Below are positions 45,359-55,258 of a stretch of 64,000 bases of DNA, in pieces (the first letter of the stretch is position 1; each line of letters starts with the position of its first letter). Origin of the DNA: Entoloma clypeatum (Eukaryota > Basidiomycota > Agaricomycetes > Agaricales > Entolomataceae); assembly GCA_963565915.1 (NCBI GenBank), contig OY751494.1:4092001-4156000 (forward strand). Direction: 5' to 3'. The position numbers and the translations under genes were made by a program. The notes beneath the pieces are model-generated. The model had not been told where the DNA came from. It saw only the letters and a list, made by a program, of their open reading frames with translations, and searched no databases.

Positions 45359-45522
45359 TTCGATGTACTGCTGGATGAGCGTAAAATTGATACTGTCTCA
45401 AGGACTTAGCTCCTCCTGTCGGGCTTCTGGCATGGCGAATGGGTTACTGGTGAAGTCTTCAAAGAAGCGCAACATCTTGACTCGTCTGGTAGCTGCTCTC
45501 TTCGCTCTGGGCGAACCTAATG

Positions 45523-45533
45523 AGATTTAGCAA
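45523..45533 (-). promoter_or_regulatory. GypB self-priming primer-binding site
   Basis: TTGCTAAATCT on the minus strand, two bases after the 5' LTR. It is complementary over 11 bases to the start motif of the same LTR, as in GypA. Confidence 0.72.
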
Positions 45534-45535
45534 CT

Positions 45536-45907
45536 TGTTATGCTTAACAAACCGTTCCAAGGTTCAGGCAGAGTATGCAGGAAAGTGGAAAGGCAAAGAG
45601 CAAAGTGATTGCTAAATCTAAGGAAACTAGCTATAGTACAAGAGGTTTATATAGGTACTGACTATAGGCGGTAGCGGATGAGTCAGTACTGCGGAAGGCA
45701 GTGCACATGAGTAAGGCGACTGTGGAAGGCTATGTACCATGAGTCATACCTACTGTGGAGCTGAGTAAAGCTACTGCGGAATGAGTCAGATCAGTAACTA
45801 GGGGAATGGAAATAGATGCTGAGACATAGTGTATTCATAAGAGGGCACCGAATCAGGATGATAAGTAAAAGAAATGATGTGGTCCGCACACCGTAGAGTC
45901 CATAACA
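45536..45907 (-). repeat. GypB 5' LTR
   Basis: 372 bp, TGTTATGC to CCATAACA. TATATAA (plus 45647-45653) lies 28 bp before AGATTTAGCAA (plus 45609-45619), the same spacing as in GypA. Confidence 0.88.
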
Positions 45908-46353
45908 GTTCCCCCTTAGCCCCATCTGATGCAGGGCCTAGTGGATCTTCTGGTACTCCTCCCGATGATCCCATAGTTCCTGATGATGAACTTTTGGAAG
46001 ATACGGATGCAGAGAGCTTACTGCGCGATATGATGAAAGATGTGGAGCTAGGTCCAAAAGCATTTAACTTGTACCTAGAACGATTAGTTCAGAAACGAGG
46101 GGGAGACACGAAACAGATTGCTGAGTTGAACGCGCTACTTGCATCAGCCATTCCTCACTCTGAATCTAATCTCTCACAGTTCCATGATATCCAGGAGATG
46201 AAGTTTCGCGACATTGCTAAAATGCTGAAAAACCTCCAGGATGTCATAACCATGCAATTCATACATCCAACACATCCGACAACTCCGACATTTTATCCGG
46301 TCCGACATCCGACGATTTTCATAATAGTACTTATTGACATCTCTACTAGTTAA
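45874..46353 (+). CDS. ORF of unknown function beside GypB
   Basis: 159 codons. The first codons lie in the GypB LTR, so the true start may be later or the ORF may be truncated. The core is acidic then helical (DDELLEDTDAESLLRDMMKD, FNLYLERLVQKRGGD, KFRDIAKMLKNLQDVITMQ). The tail is a Pro/Thr-rich string from CATCCGAC-type repeats. It may be the N-terminal part of a retrotransposon structural protein, but nothing proves this. Confidence 0.3.
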   Translation: MMWSAHRRVHNSSPLAPSDAGPSGSSGTPPDDPIVPDDELLEDTDAESLLRDMMKDVELGPKAFNLYLERLVQKRGGDTKQIAELNALLASAIPHSESNLSQFHDIQEMKFRDIAKMLKNLQDVITMQFIHPTHPTTPTFYPVRHPTIFIIVLIDISTS

Positions 46354-46824
46354 CATTCTAATTATGCTGACAAGTAGACATCTTGATGTTAATTTTGCAT
46401 TTGCTCCTCTCCGTACTCCGATTGCTCCGATGAGTAAGTCTGACATGCACACCTTACCTGTAGTAGTTACTGACCCACTTCTGGTTTACTAAAGTAGTAT
46501 GAATTCTGTCGTAGTTCCTCAGTTCAAATATTATATGTCACTATCCCTTGCCATACATTCCACCAATCTATTCCTTTGCCTTTTGTCCTCATCCTCCTTC
46601 TCACGTCTCCACCTCCGCACCTCCGCTCCGCACATCCGCTCCTCTCACCCTCTGACATCTGCCAATCCGAAATCTAGGACCACATCAAAGAATGGGGCGC
46701 AACACATAAGTTGAAGCCAGGTCCTTTCTGCAAGACGTCGGACTTGTCACATCCACTCTTCCACTACTCCGCTCCGACTCATCCGATGTCATCCGACATT
46801 TTCCAACATTGAAAAACATGCTAC
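46354..46824. other. Low-complexity region rich in TCCGAC/CTCCG motifs
   Basis: About 470 bp before CopC. It carries scattered CATCCGAC, CTCCGCTCC and related motifs. No gene is supported. Confidence 0.4.
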
Positions 46825-48781
46825 ATGACACAGGATGAGTGGTTGGATGCATGCCATAAGGAACTTGATAGCATCAAGCAGCGTGACGTTTATGATCTTA
46901 CACCTTTACCGACTGGACGGAAGGCCATCGGATCACGATGGGTCTTTGACATAAAGACCGACGGCTGTAAAAAGGCTCAGCTTGTTGCACAAGGGTTCTC
47001 GCAAATTGAGGGAATCAATTTCGACAAGGTATTCTCTCCTGTAGTTCGATTCAAGACAGTACGTCTCATGTTTGCTACTGCTGCGCTTGAGAATTGAGTA
47101 ATTCTTGCACTTGATGTAACTGCTGCTTTCCTTTATGGGAAACTTCAGGAAGAGTTATACATGATGCAACCCGAAGGCTTCAAAGTAAAAGGCAAAGAAC
47201 TTCTTGTTTGGTGCCTATATAAGGCAATTTACGGTTTAAAGCAGGCTGGACTTGCATGGTGGCATGCCATGGAGAAATCCATGAAGAAACTAGGTTTCTG
47301 AAGGGTCATATCTGATGCCGGAATCTTTGTCTTCTATTCCCCGAATGGAACCATCGTACTAGCAATTATCTATGTCGATGATGCAATGTTCATGGGACCA
47401 GACACTAAGCTTACAACCATTAAAAGAGCCGAATTCATGGCTATTTGGGAATCTCGTGATCTAGGTGAACCCATTGAATTCTTGAGAATGCACATCACAT
47501 GTACCAAGAATACGATCATGATCAATCAATGTGCCTATTTACAGAAAGTTGTAGAGAGATTCGGCATGACAAATGCAATGATCACCAAGACTCCTCTACC
47601 AACTGGATACAAGCCGACAGCAAATGCTGGCACTGCCACTGCTGCACTTCAATCACAATTTCAGCAGATCATAGGGTCTCTGCTATATTTAATGATCGGT
47701 ACACGACCCGACATTGCCTTTGCCGTGATAATATTATCACAGTTCTCGGCAAATCCTACCCAGGAACACGTTGATAAAGCGAAGTATATAATCCGCTACC
47801 TTGTGGGCACTTCTGATTACCAACTGACATATTCCGGTGATCAAAATGTGGGCTTACATGCCTACATGGATTCTGACTGGGCATCCGACGAAATTAAGTG
47901 TCGAAGCTGCACTGGCTTTTTCCTGAAGCTTGCAGGTGCTTCTGTAGGCTGGACTTGTCATCTACAAAAAACCATTGCTCACTCATCTACTGAAGCAGAG
48001 TACATGGCAATGTCCGATTGCGGCCGCCAAGTAAAATGGGCAATCCAGCTCTTCCAGGAGATTGGCTTCCTAATGCGGAATGTCCCGATCTATGCCGACA
48101 ATCATGGCTCGATCTTTATTGGGAACAACCCTGTACAGGAACGCTGTACTAAACATATCGATCTAAGATATCATGTCATCTGAGAGTACATGTTATGGAT
48201 TCGCTATCCATGGCATTGATCACTTGGACCAGATACAAGACATAGAGGCCTTATCTGATTAATGGCCAGTTTCATCTTATCTATTGGTTTCATGCTTACT
48301 ATTCACTTTTACATCATTCGGGCCCCGGCCTCCGCTTACTCACTACAGTATGGTCATCGTTACCATATCTAGATGGTTACTCTCACACATCCTTGGCATC
48401 GTGTTACTTATTGGACTATACTTAGATACACTGACTCACGCCGCAGCAGTTACCATAGACACCTACTCCGGGTCTGCTTCTGGAGTCAGACCGGAACCGC
48501 TCTAGAGTCATCTAGATGACTCAACCTTCCAGTATATATAGGGTAGATACATTGCATGTATTACCCAGATCTAGCAATCACCTTGGTATCCGCCTTTGCT
48601 ACTTAAGCCTCTCTGCCTAAGCATCGCATGGGTTTGTCAACCATAACAGTACATCTCTTGTGGATTGATCACTGTAGAGTACATTGAAGGCACATCCAAT
48701 CCCGCGGATATGCTAACTAAAAATCTTAGTCGGGAACTCTTTGAAAGATGTCGCCAACATTTAGGCTTGACATTTTTATAA
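46825..48781 (+). pseudogene. CopC reverse transcriptase and RNase H
   Basis: Starts in the reverse transcriptase (GSRWVFDIKTDG). TGA at 47095-47097 replaces an expected Trp and TGA at about 47299-47301 sits after KKLGF. YVDD is intact (IIYVDDAMF). RNase H has DSDWAS, SSTEAEYMAM and ADNHGS. TGA at 48181-48183 stands where relatives have Arg. Across the inserted solo LTR the frame resumes as EYISCGLITVEYIEG and ends at 48779-48781. Confidence 0.85.
48191..48648 (+). mobile_element. Solo LTR of a gypsy-type element inside CopC
   Basis: 458 bp with TGTTATGG / CCATAACA inverted ends and a perfect target duplication GTACA (48186-48190 and 48649-48653). It contains TATATAGGG and, about 25 bp later, AGATCTAGCAATCACC, the transcript-start motif also seen in the GypA and GypB LTRs. 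Its orientation is therefore plus. Confidence 0.92.
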
Positions 48782-48808
48782 TCTATATGTATACACATCG
48801 AGGGGGAG

Positions 48809-48961
48809 TGTTGAACAAATTCCACTCCTATAGATATTTCATCTATAGCGTCATGTGCCCAATCCTATGATGTACAAATAATGTACAAATAAGTAGACTA
48901 GTATATAAGACTGTCCTTATTCTCTGTGCAATATAATGCTCTTACTGAGTAACCTGTAACA
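48809..48961 (+). repeat. CopC 3' LTR
   Basis: Starts TGTTGAAC directly after the purine tract. The likely end is CCTGTAACA at 48961. The 5' partner is missing, so the right edge is not proven. Confidence 0.6.
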
Positions 48962-48964
48962 GTT

Positions 48965-51060
48965 TGTTACGGGGGTGAGCTTCCTTAGTCCCACAAGTGC
49001 ATAAGACCCATTCTATAGCTGAGATAGGGCAGATACAACATAGTGATAGACAAGGAGAAAGCTAAGGAAGTGGCTGTGCTATATATAAGCAATGATACCC
49101 AGCACATTTGTTACATAACCCCCACCTTGCAAACACCTCTCAAAGGTTAGTAGTAAGGTTCCCCCTCTATCGTAGATACACGATTAGTAGTGTGTAGCAT
49201 AGAGTATACTAGGACTGCAAGATGACACATCCGCTGTGATCACCTCCAGCGTTGATGTGATCATATGCTGTTCTAACAGGTAAGGATCACTTCTACTTCA
49301 TACTCGTGTTCTCCTTCGATTAGATCAGGAGGGGGTTTATGGAAGTTCAGTCTGTGTGTGTCGTTCTCTCAATATGGTGTTAACAAGGAGGCGTGGAACA
49401 CGGGGTGGATTTTCCATTGTTCTGGAAGCTTCAGTTTATATGCCAGGGGTCCTAGTACCTCAGCAATGGTGAAGGTTCCTTCTCTTTTTGGTGCTAGCCT
49501 TCTGGAAGGGTATCCAATTCGGAGGTTTTTCCCTTCAAGCCACACTCATTCTTCTTTTCCAAATGGAGTGAAGCCTCGTGTTGACCTCTCAGCCATCACA
49601 CAGCAGGACCGGACCAATGTACACCTCAAAAACATTGTAAACAAATAACAATCTAATATAGAATTTATTTGCTGACCACATTGTGGGAACACAAGTAAAA
49701 TCCATTTTTAATAATTATTTAATGTGCTCTGCATGTTTCCACTGAGCAAATGCAAAAGAAAATGCAAAATGTGATTGTGTTGTGGTCCCGATATTTTCTT
49801 CTCTCAAATGGAGATCCCATTCAAAAATCAAACCACTTGTTTATCCTTTATGAGAACTGAGTTTGATCCCAGCTTACATAGCAGGAACATGTTGAACAAA
49901 TTGTTTATTTGATCCCTATGTTCTACCCTCATGCACAAAATCCCCATTGACAAAGAACATTCTAAAAGAAATCACAGTGAAGTCATCATGAGATTGGCAA
50001 TCACACCATTTGTGTATTTTGAATCTTCTTCTTTGTTTGAGGAAACATTTTAAAGACTACAAAGGATATGATGGGTACATTTTAAACATAGCAGCAGTGT
50101 GGTTGTCAATCACATCATGACTTCACCGTGATATCTTTTGTATTGTTCTTTGTCAATGGGAATTTCGTGCATGAGGGTAGAACATAGGGATCAAATAAAC
50201 AATTTGTTCCACATGTTCCTGCTATGTAAGCTGGGATCAAACTCAGTTCTCATAAAGGATAAACAAGTGGTTTGATTTTTGAATGGGATCTCCATTTGAG
50301 AGAAGAAAATATTGGGACCACAACACAATCACATTTTGCATTTTCTTTTGCATTTGCTCAGTGGAAACATGCAGAGCACATTAAATAATTATTAAAAATG
50401 GTTTTTACTTGTGTTCCCACAATGTGGTCAGCAAATAAATTCTATATTAGATTGTTATTTGTTTACAATGTTTTCGAGGTGTACATTGGTCTGGTCCTGC
50501 TGTGTCATCTGACGGGCTAGTTTGTGCGCTGCCAGTGCTTCATCTCTTGCTTGTTTTAGCTCTTTGAGCTGTTTCTCTATGCTTGGCACATTTGTCTTGT
50601 CAAATGCCAATGGTATGTCTCTTGGTTCATATCCCATCATTAAGTAGAATGGGGATCATTTTGTTGTGGAGTGGATTCTTTGATTGTGACAGAACTCCAT
50701 TGTTGAGTTGTGATTGTGCCATGTTTCAGGATTGTTTGAACAGAACATCCAGAAATAGATCTCAAGTTCTTGGTTCACACGTTCTGTTTCTTCATCTGTT
50801 TGGGGGTGATAAGCCGTGCTCATCATCAGTTTGATTCCTAGCAGTCGTCCTAGTTCTCTGAAGACCTGGGAGGCAAATTGTGGCCCTCTGTCAGACAGTA
50901 TAGAGTCTGGTAGTCCAAATCTTTGGTATACTTGGTCCAAATAAAGTTTGGCGGTGGAGACCATTGGGCACGAGGAGCAGCGGTTGTGCACAGAGGGAGC
51001 GAAGGAAGCCTCACAGTTGTGGTGGTAGAGAGTGAATCAATGACAGCTTTGTTGATTTTT
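48965..51060 (-). mobile_element. GypC, truncated Ty3/gypsy element
   Basis: On the left a putative 3' LTR (48965-49115, TGTTACGG to TTGTTACA) is followed by TAACCCCCACC, a polypurine tract in minus orientation. Further right the minus strand encodes the end of integrase ([30 protein letters not shown]) at 49580-49320 and the integrase core at 50991-50510 ([33 protein letters not shown]). A palindromic element at 49599-50504 splits the two parts. The element is cut off near 51060. Confidence 0.82.
49599..50504. mobile_element. Palindromic (foldback) MITE, 0.9 kb
   Basis: The left arm from CACAGCAGGACC and the right arm ending GGTCCTGCTGTG are near-perfect reverse complements for about 415 bp, around a loop of roughly 70-80 bp (about 50020-50095). 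It interrupts the integrase frame of GypC, and excision restores that frame. The target duplication is TCA (49596-49598, 50505-50507), or CATC if the ends are read one base further out. CACAG ends with a 3-bp duplication recall CACTA elements. It has no coding capacity. A transcript would fold into one long hairpin. Confidence 0.88.
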
Positions 51061-51690
51061 TCAACATTCAACAAAGTCATGTGACTTTTAGGTTTGCTCT
51101 GTGTTTGGCAAATGTTCAGTTCGGCATCGGCCCAAACCTGAACCCTGTTCAAAGGGTTTGTTGGAACTATAGGTTCTAGCACTGTGATCCTGCTGACTAA
51201 GCAACACGTGATCACTACATCATCATGACATACCCATGACATCATTCTGATGTCATACTCTGGAACACTCCATGAGTTACTATATATGTGTCTTTAGTGT
51301 AGGAACATACAAAGAGACCACAACATGGTCCGTGCGCATATATCAGTATAAATAGTAGACCTGTAACGTAGTTGCAGAATAAGAACTCTTCCAGCTCCCA
51401 CCACATCAGTTGTCTCTAAACTCTCCTCTAGCTTAACAAGCTACTCAATTCCTGATCCTCTATCCACTCTTGCTAACTACCTTGTATGTCGTCCCACATG
51501 GCGCACCTCGACACATTCAATAGGGTTTGCAAACCGAACCGTGGCCAGTTTAGCATCCCTTGACAGGGTCCTGGATCACTTGAACCCTGACAAGACAGGC
51601 TAAGTAAGGTAAAATATGGCAAGCCATCTTTTTTAAGAACACCAAATAAGCCAAGTAGATGTACCTTTTGCTGATGCGGGACCCATAACC
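51061..51690. other. Retrotransposon-derived debris, unclear
   Basis: 630 bp. TGTTGGAACTATAGG at about 51159 and TATAAATAG near 51340 look like an LTR with a TATA box in plus orientation, but no second edge or partner is seen. The right end, 51678-51690 (GGGACCCATAACC), is a copia-type primer site belonging to the LTR that starts at 51691. Confidence 0.4.
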
Positions 51691-51860
51691 TGTTGAGAAT
51701 GTAGATGGAGAAACTTATCTATTTGATAGATAAGTACATCTTATATACTAAAACTAAGTATAAACTGTATCTTAGAGACCAATGAAAGTGGAGTATAACT
51801 AAAGGAACATGAGGCGATGTAGGTAACGAGCTGTGTATGTAGAAATGGTTGCACATAAGT
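51691..51860 (-). mobile_element. Copia LTR fragment with adjacent primer site
   Basis: TGTTGAGAATGTAG begins directly after the plus-strand primer-site complement, so this is the inner edge of a 5' LTR of a minus-strand copia element. The outer edge and almost all internal sequence are lost. The right boundary is approximate. Confidence 0.45.
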
Positions 51861-52331
51861 ATATAATCGGAAGGGGTGGTCGCCGGGCTGGCACATTTAC
51901 CGAAATGGGCAACTACACTGCAACAGCAGTTCCCAACAAGAGGAAATGGGCCAGAAGTGAAATTGGCAGCTGAAGGATTGCATCTTGCAATTCAGAAGTT
52001 GCGCAAGCAGGGGTTCCCTACCATCAATGGATGCCATTTGTTCACTTTGGAATTTGATGCATTGAAGTATCAGAAGATCCAAGAAAGAAATGTAAGCTAC
52101 TATTATGCTTGTAACTAGTCTTACTAGTCTGATACATGTCTAAATTCCCCAGACAAAATATATCCAGTCATAGAATAGTGCAAGGGGGTGCAAGGGGGTC
52201 TCACAAATTTAGAAAAAGACCTGGGGTCGATTTTTTTTAAATGTTGGATAGGACAGACTAACTGACTAACACATGACATAATTACCAAACATGGAAAGAC
52301 CAGAAGCGGAAGCTCTGCGATGGAACCGACA
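51861..52331. other. Intergenic region, one weak open frame
   Basis: About 470 bp. A plus frame 51876-52118 ends an exon-like stretch (LAAEGLHLAIQKLRKQGFPT) at AAT|GTAAGC, but no partner exon or domain was found. Confidence 0.3.
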
Positions 52332-54695
52332 CTAAAGCCCATCTTCTCCTCGACGTTGGGTGTGACGCCATTTCCCTCCCCACACGTCCGATTCACATGC
52401 ATCACATGCCCAATTTGCTGTGGGATACTCAAGGTCGACACAACTCAAGTGATACTAAAGAACAAACAACAAATAAGTCTTTGCAACTAAGACTCGACAC
52501 TGACTCACCCATCTCGTTTCACAGCCCACTCTTTTGCATCTTATAACATCGGTCCCATCACCGATTTCCCTCTCCTCAACAGTAACACCACAGGTACAGA
52601 CCGAGAGCATTCCAAGGTCCCTTGTCTTGCGGATTCTCCCTGAACGAGTTGCTGGGGCGGCTGCAACCGTGAATGGATGAGATTCGAGCTCAGATGAGCT
52701 TCCACCTGGGGCCGTATCTATGGTCGGCAATCCCTTCCTGCAAGGCGGTGGTGGTCCTGATGGACCTGTGCTCATAAAAACGGACAGAGGGCAGGCGGGA
52801 GCAGCAACAGGAAGCTGGAGAGGTTCTGACACAGGTAGACTCTGAGGCCTAGTGGTGAGTTCTCAAATCTTGAGGTTTGTAATATCGACTCACACTCGCT
52901 CTGCCACCGCCGGTCTCTAAGTTGTCAGAACTGCTGTGCTCCTCAGTGTCTGAAGCCAGCGGAGTTTTGCCGCGACTGGTAATGTCGCTTGGTGCCTCTT
53001 TGGATGTGTTGAAGTGGCCTCCATTCTCCATGCCATCATCACCCACAGGATCCTCATTTTCATTCTTGTCGCCCCCACTTTCCTCACTGCTTTCAATGAG
53101 AAATGGTCGTCGGGTATGCGGATAGTTCCTCATATCGAAAGTCGGCATTTGAGGCTGACTTCTCGTTTTTTCAGACATGTCACTCTGCAGTGAGCTGCTT
53201 TTGCTGTCGGATTCTTGGCCTTTCCTGTAGAAGCCAAGGTTAAACATTTGTCATCAAATCGACTGAATAGAGTTACCGTAATGTCAGGCGTGAGCTGTGT
53301 GCATGAGAGATCACCAGTTGTGTGATGCCGGAGCATTTTCCTTTCCGTGACTTCTTCTCCCGTTGTCGAGACTCCCAGATTTGCTTAAGGCCTTGGTGCT
53401 CTGATTTTCCTATCTTCCATTCATGTTCATAGTCCTTCAAGTTTGATGTCGCGAAAGGATGGCGCTCTTTGATGTGATGGCGCATATTGTAACGCCAAAT
53501 AGCTGGTGCACTGTTTGGACATAATGGACACTGAACGGGGACATTCAAACAGGGACTTGCTGCGGATGATATGGAAGCGACAGCATATGAAAATGGCATC
53601 AAGTTTGCACACTGAAGTTTTGAGGTTAAGTTGGCAGCTTGAGTCGGCACCTTTGCCATTCTTCAGGTAGAAAGTACACATTGGAGAGGGACGAAGGCAT
53701 AAACCACAAGGCTGTGAAGCGGCATTTACCTTTGAGTCAAAAATAATATGCGCGGCCATATGTTCCAGGATCCTTTGAGCCGACTTGTTGAGTTGAACAG
53801 GAGGGGCACAACTTGGACATTGGCGGTGCTTGAGGAGTTCGTGTTCTTTTCCGCTGTCTTCGCAAACAAAACAGGCTTTATCTGAAAAAAGCCCTTTGTA
53901 AGGATGAAAGGAAACAGCTGAGTAAAGAATATATAAACCTGTTACTTCATGGTAGGGAAAGTTATCTGTTCGTTTTATGGTTGGAAGGTGACGGCCATCC
54001 TCTTGTGTCACGCGTTCAAGAATGACGGATCCCAGTACCATGAGAACCTGACTTTCGAAGAGATAGAATGGTTTGAATGGTTGTCGAGTTGAGACTGCAG
54101 GATTGATGGGTTCAACAAGTCGACCAGAGACCCGGTAGCTGTCACCACGCGCACATGACCAACGCCAGTCATTTTTTGCATTGGGATCGTCATCAAGAGT
54201 TGCTGGCACGAGGAAGAGCATCTGATAGGAGACCATTACTGTTGGCTCCATCGACATTTTGAGAGGGATCTGCTCAACATGTTGAGAACCATGTGTGATG
54301 TCAGATGAGAGGAGTGTTGTGACGGTTCTGATGGTTCAAGAAGAGGTCTCCGATGTGCAATTGGGGCTGCGTGAACTCGTGGAGGTGCCGAGACAGTTGG
54401 GGGTATATTTGGGGGACATGGGGCAAAGAAGCTTTGCACATGTTGCCTTTCTCGCTCCATGGCCTGGTCTGCTTCATGTTGTTTCTTGTTCTCCTTACAT
54501 TTCTTACTGTTCTTATGCCGTTCCTTGAAGTTTTCGATGCCCACAGCACCGACGTGTACCAGTGTCTTGCAATCAGGACATAAAACATTATTGTTGTCAT
54601 CGACTGTCAGTTTGGCTGGCTAAAAGAAGATAAAATAAGGATTATATCTATCATCTATAAGTTCTCGATATGCTCACCAGGGTACTCGAATCCAT
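52332..54695 (-). pseudogene. PHD-finger protein with N-terminal zinc finger, two apparent frameshifts
   Basis: Exon 1 is 54695-54678 (MDSSTL) and exon 2 starts at 54619. An N-terminal CPDC...H....C finger (VLCPDCKTLVHVG, KERHKNSKKC) is followed by Lys/Glu-rich and Pro-rich parts. The middle has several CxxC pairs (CFVCED, CPSC, CGLCL, CPLC). Later exons run through an acidic Ser-rich region. The end is a PHD-type finger: CTCG...C..VGCETRWYHLSC...CDAC, with an intron in the middle, stop at 52332-52334. The frame slips by one base near 54325 and near 53615. A chromatin-reading role would fit a PHD finger, but the protein as a whole is unassigned. Either a decayed gene or uncorrected sequence errors. 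Confidence 0.6.
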
Positions 54696-54862
54696 CAGTC
54701 TTCTGAGGGAATAGGGGGGCGACTACTGATAAATAAACACATAACAGGCTGGGGAGCTTGTATTATATCTCAAAACATAAGTATTCGACCTCCCAGAGGC
54801 TCTGAACATCCATAAAAAATTGACCTCTGAAAAAAATTTAAGACCCCTGGCGAGCAACTAAC

Positions 54863-55172
54863 TGTTGAAGTTCCACCTGGGCGCTAGCCACAGGTGTACT
54901 GAGCAACATAGCTACAGTGGAAGTACTCTACGATACCGCTATGGTCACTTACATGGTTTGGAGGGGGTAAGGCTAGTGAGAGCGGTTGAGGCTGGTGAGA
55001 GCGATGGAGCTGGTTAAGAGTCAAGAGACAACTTGTTGATATTGACAGTTTCCTGGTCTTATATACCGTACTACTGTTTGTACCAACCAAACAAGTATGT
55101 AATGAAGATATGTAAAGGTCACGTGATGTAATCTAATCTAATCTAATCTACGTGATGGGAAAAGTTTCAACA
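54863..55172 (-). repeat. CopB 3' LTR
   Basis: 310 bp, TGTTGAAG to TTTCAACA. It includes CTAATCTAATCTAATCTA, an expanded TCTAA repeat that is shorter in the solo LTR at 25545. Confidence 0.96.
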
Positions 55173-55258
55173 CCCCCCCATATTTAGTACATACTTCTAA
55201 ATACATCTTACTTTTTCCCACATATATATATAGGTACTTTGTTTCGCCTAGTTTTTTA

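Larger units (their letters stand above)
39350..45907 (-). mobile_element. GypB, Ty3/gypsy chromovirus related to GypA, heavily mutated
   Basis: About 6.56 kb with LTRs at 39350-39720 and 45536-45907. It has the same layout as GypA, including leader ORF, gag, pol with chromodomain and extra 3' ORF. The two LTRs differ at many sites, so it is older than GypA. The flanks CATAA and GTTCC do not match, so no target duplication is left. Pol is cut by at least five TGA codons and two frameshifts. Confidence 0.9.
46825..48961 (+). mobile_element. CopC, 5'-deleted Ty1/copia element
   Basis: Only the reverse transcriptase, RNase H, purine tract (GAGGGGGAG) and 3' LTR remain. The coding strand is plus. 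Gag, protease and integrase are missing. A 458-bp solo LTR is inserted near the end of the coding region. Sequence is closest to CopB (PTGYKP, SLLYLMIGTRPDI in both). Confidence 0.85.
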
